Source: a bacterium (GTDB lineage: Bacteria > Bacillota > Clostridia > Lachnospirales > Lachnospiraceae). From it: DNA of 64,000 bases. Location of the stretch: positions 48,737 to 112,736 of the forward strand of contig SFRL01000002.1 in the NCBI GenBank assembly GCA_004562765.1, written 5' to 3'. The notes under the pieces were generated by a model. That model was not told the origin of the DNA, made no database searches, and saw only the letters and a program-made list of their open reading frames with translations. Each line of letters starts with the position of its first letter. The stretch's first letter is position 1. A program made the translations under genes and the position numbers. This document shows, in pieces, positions 1 to 8,131 of the stretch.

Positions 1-499
1 CTGAGAGGATCATCGGGATCGGATTGCACTTCAACAACTGACAAAGCTCCACCGTCACAGCCGCCAAAAACAGAATAACGGTAATACTGTCAATAAACAT
101 GGACAAAAAGGCTGACATCAGCATAAATACGACAAAAATGCGCACCGGTTTATAATTGACGAGTTTGGCAAGCTTCAGGCACAGCCAGCGGAAAAATCCG
201 GCTTTTCCCATACCCTCAACCATGATCATCATGCCGGCGATAAAAATGATCGTTGACCAGTTGATACCACCGGAGGACTCTCCTGCCTCAGCCGTCGCGT
301 GCCAGAAATCAGGAGTAAAAATACTGTGAAAATTTAATGTATTAAATATTGCCTGCGGGCTTCGCATACAAACACCAAACACGAAAACTAACATACATGC
401 ACCACAGACAAGCGTCACATAATGACGCTCAAACTTTTCAGTGACGATGAAAAAGAACATCACTAAAAAAATTGCAAGCGCTAAAATTTTTGCAACCAT
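1..499 (-). CDS. ArsB/NhaD/CitM-type ion transporter, N-terminal part (runs off window)
   Basis: This is the N-terminal 166 or so residues of a polytopic membrane protein whose 3' end lies before the window. The ATG at 499 follows an AGAGAGG ribosome site. The reading is almost continuously hydrophobic, with helices at about residues 2-18, 24-40, 68-85 and 110-130. Short polar loops contain motifs such as INWSTIIFIAGMM and FIDSITVILF, which resemble the half-repeat of the IT superfamily (ArsB, NhaD, citrate and SLC13 permeases). The substrate cannot be told; anion or sodium/proton exchange are both possible. The gene points away from its neighbours and has its own ribosome site. Confidence 0.7.
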   Translation of the reverse strand, partial: MVAKILALAIFLVMFFFIVTEKFERHYVTLVCGACMLVFVFGVCMRSPQAIFNTLNFHSIFTPDFWHATAEAGESSGGINWSTIIFIAGMMIMVEGMGKAGFFRWLCLKLAKLVNYKPVRIFVVFMLMSAFLSMFIDSITVILFLAAVTVELCQLLKCNPIPMILS

Positions 500-573
500 A
501 AATAAACCTCTCTTTTTTCATTTTACCTGTCGTGACAAATCCGGTCACGATCCATATCCACTGCTCATAATAT

Positions 574-1005
574 TTAAAATGAAAAAGAGATGTTATCTTT
601 CTGACCGTCCGCCTTCAGAATAAACGCCAAAATGCATAACAAACCATGTGTCGGGCAGCTGCTTCCATGATACACCCGTGCAGCCACATATGCGAACAGG
701 GCTGCCAGTCCTGCCAGCAAAGCGTCAATGACAAACAAGCGCAGAGCATCCCTGCGGACAAACAAAGTTTTTTTATCATGCATACTGACATGCGAAGCCG
801 CATCGTCATCAGCCAGCCACTGGCCTTCGTCCAGCATACTGGGACGCTCGGTATGTACCTTCGGTATCTGCAAAACGGTCTGAGAAGAAGCAGCGTCGAA
901 CAGATCACAAAATCCCTTTTGTGTCTGCGCCTGACACCCGGAAACGATTATTATGCAAATGCATACAAACAAGATGATCTTTTTAACGACCATGATCTTT
1001 TTCAT
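574..1005 (-). CDS. small predicted lipoprotein with a C-terminal membrane segment
   Basis: The 143-residue product starts at the ATG at 1005, placed seven bases after AGGAGG; an upstream in-frame ATG at 1080 has no such site. The N-terminus (MKKIMVVKK, then a long Ile/Val/Cys-rich core and the lipobox VSGC) indicates a lipoprotein signal with the lipidated Cys near residue 24. The middle is short and polar. A second hydrophobic stretch (about residues 95-117, LFVIDALLAGLAALFAYVAARV) is followed by a short basic and polar tail. No family is recognised. An anchor at both ends is unusual for a lipoprotein. Confidence 0.6.
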   Translation of the reverse strand: MKKIMVVKKIILFVCICIIIVSGCQAQTQKGFCDLFDAASSQTVLQIPKVHTERPSMLDEGQWLADDDAASHVSMHDKKTLFVRRDALRLFVIDALLAGLAALFAYVAARVYHGSSCPTHGLLCILAFILKADGQKDNISFSF

Positions 1006-1080
1006 CGCTGCTCTCCTCCTTCCGTAATATTCTATGTAACTTTTCTGAATAGTTATAGCCTTTTTCATTTTGAAAGTCAA

Positions 1081-1126
1081 GAAAAAAATGAAAAAAGCAC
1101 CTGCCGCCGTTTCCGGAAGCAGGTGC
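1081..1126 (-). terminator. intrinsic terminator after glgP
   Basis: An 8-bp stem, GCACCTGC/GCAGGTGC (1097-1104 and 1119-1126), is followed on the minus strand by a T-rich tract. It lies 25 bases past the glgP stop. Confidence 0.85.
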
Positions 1127-1151
1127 TCAGGGAGGTTCTTGTTATTTCATT

Positions 1152-3410
1152 TTAGTTCAATTTCCAGATATCGTTGTTGTACTGCTCGATGGTACGATCA
1201 GAAGAGAAGAAGCCTGCCTGGCTGATGTTCTTTAACATCATCTTTGCCCAGCCCTTGCGGTCTTCATAAGCTGCGAAGATCTTGTCTTTGGTCTCAACAT
1301 AATCCTGATAATCAGGGAAGGTCATGAACCAGTCTTTATTCAGAAGCTCCTTGTACAGACGCTCCAGGTTTTCCTTCTGACCGATCTTCAGTAACTCATC
1401 GCTCACGATGAAGTCTACGCACTTCTTTAAGTCTGCATCCTTTTCATAGTAATCCTTGGATACATAATCGCCGCGCTTATAACGCTCAATGACAGTCTCG
1501 CTGGACTCGCCGAAGATAAAGATGTTGTCCTTTCCTACCAGCTCGGCAATCTCTACGTTTGCACCGTCCATCGTTCCGATGGTCACTGCACCGTTTAACA
1601 TGAACTTCATGTTACTGGTACCGGATGCCTCTTTGGAAGCCAGAGAGATCTGCTCGTCGATATCACATGCCGGAATCAGCTTCTCAGCCAGTGTCACGTT
1701 GTAGTTCTCAACCATGACAACCTGCAGATAAGGACTTACCTCAGGATCATTTGCGATCAGTTCCTGTAAGCATAAGATCAGATGAATGATATCCTTTGCG
1801 ATCACATATGCGGGAGCAGCCTTTGCACCGAAGATCACGGTGATCGGACGCTTGGGCAGCTTGCCTGCCTTGATCTCGAAATATTTGTGGATCACATACA
1901 GCGCATTCAGCTGCTGTCTCTTGTACTCATGCAGACGCTTGATCTGGATATCAAAGATCGCATTCTCAGCCAGTTCGATATTCTGTGTACGCTTCATGTA
2001 GTCTCTGAGGATTGCTTTTCTCGCCTCCTTGACAGAGAGCAGCTTCTCCAAAACAGCATCGTCGTTCAGGAACTTCTCCAGCTTGGTCAGTTCCATTGCA
2101 TCCTTCTTGAATCCCGGTCCGATCAGCTCCTCGATGAGCGCGGTCAGTTCCGGATTGCTGTATAACAGCCAGCGGCGGAAGGTGATACCGTTTGTCTTAT
2201 TGTTGAACTTCTCCGGATATAACTCGTAGAATTTGTGTAACTCTGTATTCTTCAGGATCTCTGTATGCAGGGCAGCCACACCGTTGACACTGATACCATA
2301 GTGGATATCAATATGTGCCATGCAGACGCAGTTGTCTTTGTTGATGATCGCCACGTCGGGATCGTTGCACTTCTTGTTGACACGTGCATCCAGTTCACGG
2401 ATGATGGGCATGAGCTGCGGAACTGCCTTCTTCATGAAGGAGATCGGCCATTTCTCAAGTGCCTCTGCAAGGATCGTGTGGTTCGTGTATGCACAGGTCT
2501 TGGAAACAACGTTGATCGCCTCATCCATGGTCATACCACGCTCCTGAAGCAGACGGATCAGCTCCGGGATCACCATGGTCGGATGGGTATCATTGATCTG
2601 GATCACTGCATAATCATACAGATCATACAGATCAGAGCCCTTTGCCTCTGCTTCATCCAGGATCAGGCGCGCTGCGTTGCTGACCATGAAGTACTGCTGG
2701 TAAACGCGAAGCAGGCGTCCTGCATCATCGCTGTCATCGGGATATAAGAACAGTGTCAGGTTCTTTGCGATATCCTCTTTATTAAAACCGATGTTATCAT
2801 TGCCGACGATGGACTCATCAACAGTCTCTACGTCAAACAGATGAAGTTTTGTGGTACGATTCTCGTATCCGACTACATCAATGTCATACATGCGGGACTT
2901 TAATGTAAATCCGCCAAACTCGATATCGTAGGTCTTGTCAGTGGGACGAAGCCAGCTGTTCTCGGTCATCCAGGGGTTCGGTGTCTCACTCTGTAAGTGA
3001 TTCTTGAATACCTGCTTGAATAATCCATAGTGATAGTTTAATCCAACACCATCGCCGTTTAATCCTAAGGTTGCGATGGAATCAAGGAAGCATGCTGCCA
3101 GACGTCCCAGACCGCCGTTTCCGAGGGAAGGCTCTGCCTCGATCTCCTCAATCTCTGCTAAGGACTTTCCGCATTTCTCCAATTCAGTCTTTACCTCGTC
3201 ATACAGTCCGAGGTTGATCAGGTTGTTGGATAACAGCTTTCCAATCAAAAACTCTGCGGAAATGTAGTAGAGCTTTTTCTTTCCTTCGTTGCTCTCCTTA
3301 TCCTTTGCAGCCTCTTTCACATACTCCAATAATGCGATATAGATCTCCTCGTTTGTGCACTGATCCATAAAGCGTCCAAATCTCTTTTTTACATATTCAT
3401 TAACAGTCAT
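1152..3410 (-). CDS. glgP: glycogen/starch phosphorylase
   Basis: A 752-residue GT35 enzyme that releases glucose-1-phosphate from alpha-1,4-glucans such as glycogen or maltodextrin in the cytoplasm. The family signature EASGTSNMKFMLNGA holds the pyridoxal-phosphate lysine (about K602). N-terminal landmarks include YYISAEFLIG and LGNGGLGRLAACFLDS. The start is taken at 3410 (MTVNEYVKK) because AAAGGAG lies seven bases upstream; an in-frame ATG at 3452 would add 14 residues without a good site. The length is slightly shorter than animal phosphorylases and normal for clostridial ones. It stands alone with its own terminator and is divergent from an AraC regulator; control by that regulator is only a guess. 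Confidence 0.97.
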   Translation of the reverse strand: MTVNEYVKKRFGRFMDQCTNEEIYIALLEYVKEAAKDKESNEGKKKLYYISAEFLIGKLLSNNLINLGLYDEVKTELEKCGKSLAEIEEIEAEPSLGNGGLGRLAACFLDSIATLGLNGDGVGLNYHYGLFKQVFKNHLQSETPNPWMTENSWLRPTDKTYDIEFGGFTLKSRMYDIDVVGYENRTTKLHLFDVETVDESIVGNDNIGFNKEDIAKNLTLFLYPDDSDDAGRLLRVYQQYFMVSNAARLILDEAEAKGSDLYDLYDYAVIQINDTHPTMVIPELIRLLQERGMTMDEAINVVSKTCAYTNHTILAEALEKWPISFMKKAVPQLMPIIRELDARVNKKCNDPDVAIINKDNCVCMAHIDIHYGISVNGVAALHTEILKNTELHKFYELYPEKFNNKTNGITFRRWLLYSNPELTALIEELIGPGFKKDAMELTKLEKFLNDDAVLEKLLSVKEARKAILRDYMKRTQNIELAENAIFDIQIKRLHEYKRQQLNALYVIHKYFEIKAGKLPKRPITVIFGAKAAPAYVIAKDIIHLILCLQELIANDPEVSPYLQVVMVENYNVTLAEKLIPACDIDEQISLASKEASGTSNMKFMLNGAVTIGTMDGANVEIAELVGKDNIFIFGESSETVIERYKRGDYVSKDYYEKDADLKKCVDFIVSDELLKIGQKENLERLYKELLNKDWFMTFPDYQDYVETKDKIFAAYEDRKGWAKMMLKNISQAGFFSSDRTIEQYNNDIWKLN

Positions 3411-3488
3411 CGTTCTTCTCCTTTTAAATTTGATGGGGTCTCTCTGTTTCAACTGTAGTCATTATATACGTTTGATCCATAAAAATGC

Positions 3489-3518
3489 TTGCAGTATTCT
3501 GCCAAGATATAGTACAAT
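3489..3518 (+). promoter_or_regulatory. putative promoter of the AraC-family gene
   Basis: TTGCAG (3489-3494) and TACAAT (3513-3518) are separated by 18 bp and lie just before AAGGAGG and the ATG at 3539, so the leader would be very short. On the opposite strand a TATAAT at 3461-3466 may serve glgP, but no good -35 box accompanies it. Confidence 0.5.
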
Positions 3519-3538
3519 CCTATCAAGGAGGACACTTT

Positions 3539-4414
3539 ATGAACATTCCTGAATACGAATCCTATCATGAAAAGAAATCACATTTTGATGCAGCCTTTCC
3601 ATACAACACCTATTTATGCTCGATCCCTGTGGATTTTATGCAGGTTCCGCTGCACTGGCATGACGAGGTGGAATTTATCTATATAAAAAAGGGCTGCGGC
3701 AGTATCGCCGTGGATTTTACGACCTATGAGGTACAAGCAGAGGACATCGCACTCATTTTGCCGGGGCAGCTCCACGCCATCAGCGGTCTGCCGGATCAGG
3801 TGATGGAATATGAAAATATTATTTTTCACCCGGAGCTGTTGGAAGCTTCCGGTGCGGATGCCAGCTTTCACGCTTTCCTGCAGCCGCTCTTTGCCATGCA
3901 GCTTGCCTGTCCGTCGATCCTCACAAAAAAAGACAGTGCCTATGCAACTGTACGCAACTGTCTGGATAAAAACGACAATATCTGTATGAGCTTTCCGGCA
4001 GGCTATCCGCTTGCCATCAAAGGCAATCTGTTTGCCCTGTTTTTTGCGCTCTACACAAGTTATGGCGATAAGAAGCGCAATCCCTCCGCAGGAAAGAACA
4101 TCGAGAAATTAAAATCCGTCATCAAATATGTGGAGCTGAACTATGCCTCTCCTATGACGATTGCTGAAATGGCGGATCTGGCAGGTTTTTCGGAATCCCA
4201 TTTTATGAAATTCTTCAAAAATACGATGGGTGTCCCCTTTACCTCCTATTTGAATTCCTATCGGCTCACGATGGCGGGTCGCCTGCTCTTGCAGTCTGAT
4301 GATACGATCCTCTCCATCGCCACGGAAGTCGGCTTTGACAATCTTTCTTATTTTAACCGCGCCTTTAAAAAACAGTACGGCATGACACCGAGCGCCTACC
4401 GCACAGAGGGCTGA
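3539..4414 (+). CDS. AraC-family transcriptional regulator (cupin sensor + HTH)
   Basis: A 291-residue regulator. Residues about 25-160 look like the cupin-type ligand-binding half (VPLHWHDEVEFIYIKKG, LPGQLHAI), and the last 100 carry the double helix-turn-helix of AraC proteins (MTIAEMADLAGFSESHFMKFF and ILSIATEVGFDNLSYFNRAF, ending YGMTPSAYR). The start at 3539 is chosen because AAGGAGG sits nine bases upstream; an in-frame ATG at 3485 lies upstream of the probable promoter. Sensors of this type usually respond to sugars. It is divergent from glgP, so a role in glycan or glycogen use is plausible but unproven. Confidence 0.92.
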   Translation: MNIPEYESYHEKKSHFDAAFPYNTYLCSIPVDFMQVPLHWHDEVEFIYIKKGCGSIAVDFTTYEVQAEDIALILPGQLHAISGLPDQVMEYENIIFHPELLEASGADASFHAFLQPLFAMQLACPSILTKKDSAYATVRNCLDKNDNICMSFPAGYPLAIKGNLFALFFALYTSYGDKKRNPSAGKNIEKLKSVIKYVELNYASPMTIAEMADLAGFSESHFMKFFKNTMGVPFTSYLNSYRLTMAGRLLLQSDDTILSIATEVGFDNLSYFNRAFKKQYGMTPSAYRTEG

Positions 4415-4448
4415 TGGGCAATGTTACCGGTTTGTGTAGCAAACCTAA

Positions 4449-4466
4449 ACAGATACCGGTATCTGT
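4449..4466. repeat. perfect 18-bp palindrome
   Basis: ACAGATACCGGTATCTGT reads the same on both strands. It lies 35 bp past the AraC stop and is followed by a weak T-rich stretch (CAGTTTTCC). It could be a weak terminator (7-bp stem, CCGG loop) or a protein-binding site for the downstream secreted-protein gene. Confidence 0.5.
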
Positions 4467-4584
4467 CAGTTTTCCTATACAGCCACTTCATTTTGTATAG
4501 CAACATTTCCACCGTGAAGTGCTATGATTGCCTCAGATAAAAAAGAACTGCATGCACAGTTCAAAATCATGGAGGTAATCAAAA

Positions 4585-5259
4585 ATGAAAAATTACAAGA
4601 AGATCTTATGTGGCGCACTCGCCGCAGCAATGGTACTGACAACCGCAGCCATTCCCGCTTCCGCAGCCGCAAAGCCTGCCCTGAATAAGACGAAGCTCAC
4701 CATGACAGTTGGTGACACCGCTACATTAAAAGTCAAAAATGCAGCGAAAAAAGAAAAGATCACATGGGCAAGCAAGAAAAAAACAGTTGCTGCTGTTTCC
4801 TCCAAAGGAAAAGTAACTGCAAAGAAAGCCGGCAAGACCGTTGTCAGCGCAACCTTGAAAAAAGCCGGCAAAACCCTGAAATGCAACGTTACAGTAAAGG
4901 CTGCTGAGACTCCCGCGCCTCAGACACAGGATATCACCGCTCTGCTTGCGGGAAAGAGTTACAAAGGCACCGCCGAAGCAATGGGTACTCAGATGGATGC
5001 ACTCAAATTAACCTTTGGCACAGACGGAACTGTAACCGGCGAGATGCTGGATACCGAAACTCTGGCAATGAAGCAGATCGGCGGAACCTATACCGCTACT
5101 CTTGAGGGTAAGACCGTTACCGTTACGGTTACAGCTCCCGACGGCACAGTTGTCACCGAGACCCTGACTGTTGTAAAAGATGATTACAGCGAATTATCCG
5201 CCACAAAAAATGTAATGGGTATGGATATTCCTGTCACTGTTGTAGAAGTAACCGAATAG
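4585..5259 (+). CDS. secreted Big2 (bacterial Ig-like) domain protein
   Basis: A 224-residue protein that begins with a Sec signal peptide (MKNYKKILCGALAAAMVLTT, cleavage near ASA/AAK). Residues about 33-105 form a Big2-like beta domain (LTMTVGDTATLKVKNA, ITWASKKKTVAAVSSKGKVTAKKAGK). This fold mediates surface or matrix contacts in many secreted proteins. The remaining 115 residues are Thr-rich with alternating beta strands and match no family I can name. GGAGG lies nine bases before the ATG. A strong bidirectional terminator follows. It is likely exported; its binding partner is unknown. Confidence 0.8.
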   Translation: MKNYKKILCGALAAAMVLTTAAIPASAAAKPALNKTKLTMTVGDTATLKVKNAAKKEKITWASKKKTVAAVSSKGKVTAKKAGKTVVSATLKKAGKTLKCNVTVKAAETPAPQTQDITALLAGKSYKGTAEAMGTQMDALKLTFGTDGTVTGEMLDTETLAMKQIGGTYTATLEGKTVTVTVTAPDGTVVTETLTVVKDDYSELSATKNVMGMDIPVTVVEVTE

Positions 5260-5273
5260 TTCGTTTTCACCCG

Positions 5274-5308
5274 AAAAGGAGATACATGCGGTGCGTGTAT
5301 CTCCTTTT
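5274..5308. terminator. bidirectional intrinsic terminator
   Basis: The 13-bp stem AAAAGGAGATACA/TGTATCTCCTTTT (5274-5286 and 5296-5308) ends in T runs on both strands. It serves both the convergent Big2 gene and the phosphoesterase gene. Confidence 0.9.
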
Positions 5309-5319
5309 TATCATTTCTA

Positions 5320-5805
5320 TCATTGCGTCTTTTTTATTTCGATTCCAGTAATCTTTCCGTCATCCAGCATAGCAACCGCATAGGTACTTCCGGTCGGTGA
5401 ATAGTATCCGGTAAAGCTGCCGGGATTGACATAAGTAATGCCATCCGTCTCGTGTACCTCTGCCCGATGCGTATGCCCATAGCATACCAACTGCGCTCCT
5501 TGATTTTTCGCCTCGTTTTCCAGCACAGAAAATCCTTGTTTTACTGCGTATTTATGACCGTGAGCAGCAAAGATCTCCACACCTTCCAATGAAAAGCGCG
5601 CGGTCGGCTTTAAGGGCATAAAATCATTATTTCCCTTTAAATAAATGGATGCCGTCATTGGCGGAAGTAACCTTTCGTATTCTGTTTTTGAACGTTCCCC
5701 ATCTCCCAGATGCAAGAAAAGGTCGATGGGAGCTTCGCGCTCGATCACATCCCGAAGCTGATGCATAAAACCGTGATTATCTGAAATGATAAGAATTTTC
5801 TTCAT
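5320..5805 (-). CDS. YfcE/MJ0936-type metallophosphoesterase
   Basis: A 161-residue calcineurin-like phosphoesterase of the small YfcE class. The metal-binding motifs are in order: DNHG near residue 9 (the usual SDxH box reads SDNHG), LGDG, KGNND, AAHGHKY and GHTHR, followed by the conserved NPGS. The family hydrolyses phosphodiesters with bound manganese or similar ions; the natural substrate is uncertain. There is no signal peptide, so it should be cytoplasmic. It is a single gene with a good length for the family. Confidence 0.9.
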   Translation of the reverse strand: MKKILIISDNHGFMHQLRDVIEREAPIDLFLHLGDGERSKTEYERLLPPMTASIYLKGNNDFMPLKPTARFSLEGVEIFAAHGHKYAVKQGFSVLENEAKNQGAQLVCYGHTHRAEVHETDGITYVNPGSFTGYYSPTGSTYAVAMLDDGKITGIEIKKTQ

Positions 5806-5974
5806 AGTGGTCCTTTATCATATGAATATACTAATTTTATGGTTTTTCTCATCATATAATAAAATACTCGTTTGCACAACCACAAAATTTCAACTAGTAA
5901 AAGTGAATTTTTTCTTGCAACGGCACGAAATGTGTGTTATACTTTTATTCGTTGTAGCGAGGAATTGCATATTA

Positions 5975-6057
5975 GCCGGCGTGTCGGAATGGCAGACGAT
6001 GCAGACTCAAAATCTGTTGTGGGTAACCACGTGTGGGTTCAAGTCCCACCGCCGGCA
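5975..6057 (+). tRNA. tRNA-Leu(CAA)
   Basis: The acceptor stem GCCGGCG/CGCCGGC (5975-5981 and 6050-6056), the anticodon loop CTCAAAA with anticodon CAA, a long class II variable arm and the GGTTCAAGTCC T-arm identify a leucine tRNA. The discriminator is A. The 3' CCA is not encoded. Confidence 0.95.
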
Positions 6058-6060
6058 TCA

Positions 6061-6098
6061 AAAAATAGGAGCAGGACGAAAGTCCGGCTCCTATTTTT
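6061..6098. terminator. shared terminator of two convergent tRNA genes
   Basis: The 12-bp stem AAAAATAGGAGC/GCTCCTATTTTT (6061-6072 and 6087-6098) lies immediately after both convergent tRNA genes and ends in T runs on both strands. Confidence 0.9.
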
Positions 6099-6105
6099 AT
6101 AAAAG

Positions 6106-6178
6106 TGGAGCATACGGGAATCGAACCCGTGGCCTTAACAATGCGAATGTTACGCGCTCCCAACTGCGCTAATGCCCC
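6106..6178 (-). tRNA. tRNA-Ala(CGC)
   Basis: On the minus strand the acceptor GGGGCAT pairs with ATGCTCC, which gives the G3:U70 pair that defines alanine tRNAs. The anticodon stem TAACA/TGTTA holds the loop TTCGCAT, hence anticodon CGC (codon GCG). The T-arm reads GGGTTCGATTCCC. CCA is not encoded. Total length is 73 nt. Confidence 0.93.
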
Positions 6179-6210
6179 ATGAGAACAGTATAGCACGATC
6201 GGAAAAAAAT

Positions 6211-7968
6211 TCAATAGGTGGCCAGCTCACGCTTTCGTGTTTTTGCTGCTTTCTTGTATCCTGCCAGCGTACTCACTACTTCATCATAGTTTGGGAAAGG
6301 TTCTCGTTCATTGGAAGCGGAAACAGCTGTCACGGACACCAGCGGAAATGACTCAACGACTCCATGCCGGTTGCAAGCCTGAATGCAGCGCCGCGCACGA
6401 TCCTCTTCTTTATAAAGCATGTGCGCACGCTGCTCAAATTCAGTCCTGATCTTTTCGGAAAATGCAAACGGCTGAAAGCCCTCACAGATCATCACGAAAT
6501 CATCTCCGCCAATGTGTCCTACAAAATCGTTTGAACCGGCATTTTTCTTTAATACATCTGCCAGAATACGAATAACCTCGTCTCCCTTTTCAAAACCATA
6601 TACATCATTGAAGGCTTTAAAATTGTCGAGATCAAAATAATAGATCGTACACTTCCTGCCTGACTCCACACTTTCCTTGACCTCCTGATCGATCACGATA
6701 TTGCCCGGAAGCCCGGTCAGCGGATTTGCACATTTTGCGAGATCCACATCAATTTCCATCGCTTTTTTCAGCAGATCCTGAATCGTCACGATCCCTGCAT
6801 ACTTGTCCTCTTCCTTAACCACAATGAAATCATAGAGCGCATCCATCTCACGCTCCATGGCAATCTTAGCCACACTGCTGATCGATGTATTTGCATCAAC
6901 CATCAAAAAGTTTTTTTCAGCCAGATCACCGATATTTTTCTTATGATATAACGAAAATCCATATTGTCCGCTCAATTTCTGGAACAGTTTTTCTCTGGTC
7001 AGAACACCTGTCACCTGTTCCTGATCCACCACACAGATTCCAACCACTTCATCATGATGCTTCATATAAGAGAGAACAGCTTCCACCGTCACATGGGGTG
7101 CAACAGTCAATCCTTTTCTCATCAGATTTTTTATATAATATTTCTTTACACCGAGATGATTGTGCATATGATTAAAGGTGTTTTTCTCAAGGATTTCTCC
7201 TACTGCCTGCCGATTATCAAAATACAGCTGTGGCTCGGGTTTCGCCAGATAATAACCCTGTCCATACTGGACACCCAGGTCGATCAACATCTCCATCTCT
7301 TTTTGCGTCTCGATACCCTCAGCGATCAGCAGGATACCGCTGTTATGGGAAAATTCCACCATTCCCTTGATCATAGCATATTTAATTGGATTTTTATATA
7401 CATCCCGTACCAGCCCGATATCAAGTTTAATATACCCCGGTGTCAGGCTGCAGATCCGGTTTAATCCGGCATAACCGGAACCGACATCATCTATCGCGAT
7501 CTGATAATGCTGCATTTTATAATGATCAATTGCCTGTCGAAAACTCTGCTCATCTTCCACCCGTTCCCGCTCTGTCACCTCAAAAACGATGCGCTCCGTG
7601 TCGATCCCGTAGCGTTTTGTATACTCCCTCGTAAATCCCTCCCGGAACTTCTCGTCATGCAATACTTTCGGGCTTACATTGATAAATATTTTTGCGTGAT
7701 ACTGATCTAGTGCTTCCATTTGCTCATGGACTTCATGCAGGATCGCGCGCCTGCACACCTGCTCCAGCATCCAGATACAACCCAGCTCTTCCGCGCTCTG
7801 AAACATTTCCTCTACATTATCAAATAACCCCGGCTGCGACACTCTGCTTAAGGCTTCAAAACCCAACACACTCCCATCTCTAAGTGAAATGATCGGCTGA
7901 AATACCGGTCTGATCCACCGGTTGACAATGATTTTTTCCAAATTTTCCTGCTGTTCAGTTGTAACCAT
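6211..7968 (-). CDS. bifunctional c-di-GMP protein: EAL - CBS pair - GGDEF
   Basis: A 585-residue cytoplasmic protein. The EAL phosphodiesterase domain is at about residues 12-250 and keeps its key motifs (GFEALSR, INVSP, FEVTERE, AIDDVGSGYAGL, KLDIGL, AEGIET). A CBS pair at about 275-400 probably binds an adenine nucleotide. A GGDEF cyclase domain is at about 415-575, with YYFDLDNFKAFND and GGDDF at 487-491. The inhibitory RxxD site is not visible before GGDDF. Both catalytic sets look intact, so the protein may make or break c-di-GMP depending on the CBS ligand. There is no transmembrane sensor. The start at 7968 has only AAGGA, 13 bases away. Confidence 0.93.
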   Translation of the reverse strand: MVTTEQQENLEKIIVNRWIRPVFQPIISLRDGSVLGFEALSRVSQPGLFDNVEEMFQSAEELGCIWMLEQVCRRAILHEVHEQMEALDQYHAKIFINVSPKVLHDEKFREGFTREYTKRYGIDTERIVFEVTERERVEDEQSFRQAIDHYKMQHYQIAIDDVGSGYAGLNRICSLTPGYIKLDIGLVRDVYKNPIKYAMIKGMVEFSHNSGILLIAEGIETQKEMEMLIDLGVQYGQGYYLAKPEPQLYFDNRQAVGEILEKNTFNHMHNHLGVKKYYIKNLMRKGLTVAPHVTVEAVLSYMKHHDEVVGICVVDQEQVTGVLTREKLFQKLSGQYGFSLYHKKNIGDLAEKNFLMVDANTSISSVAKIAMEREMDALYDFIVVKEEDKYAGIVTIQDLLKKAMEIDVDLAKCANPLTGLPGNIVIDQEVKESVESGRKCTIYYFDLDNFKAFNDVYGFEKGDEVIRILADVLKKNAGSNDFVGHIGGDDFVMICEGFQPFAFSEKIRTEFEQRAHMLYKEEDRARRCIQACNRHGVVESFPLVSVTAVSASNEREPFPNYDEVVSTLAGYKKAAKTRKRELATY

Positions 7969-8079
7969 ACGAATTCTCAGATCCTTTCCACCACAGAACT
8001 TCTCCGAATCAGTATAGCTTATCCTCTAATAGCTCATCTATCTTGTAAATGTAAAATAAATGAAAAAAACATGTAAAAA

Positions 8080-8113
8080 GTCGTTATATATGCCATCAGA
8101 CATATATAACGAC
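8080..8113 (-). terminator. intrinsic terminator after lysA
   Basis: The 13-bp stem GTCGTTATATATG/CATATATAACGAC (8080-8092 and 8101-8113) is followed on the minus strand by CTTTTTA. It lies 18 bases past the lysA stop. Confidence 0.85.
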
Positions 8114-8131
8114 CTAAAATTTTCTATATGG

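Noticed and set aside
2265..2747. A 160-residue His/Asp-rich open frame on the plus strand
   Set aside because: It is the complement of glgP and its composition is that of reversed coding DNA.
5786..6214. Open frames across the tRNA-Leu/tRNA-Ala pair
   Set aside because: They run through two well-formed tRNA genes and their shared terminator.
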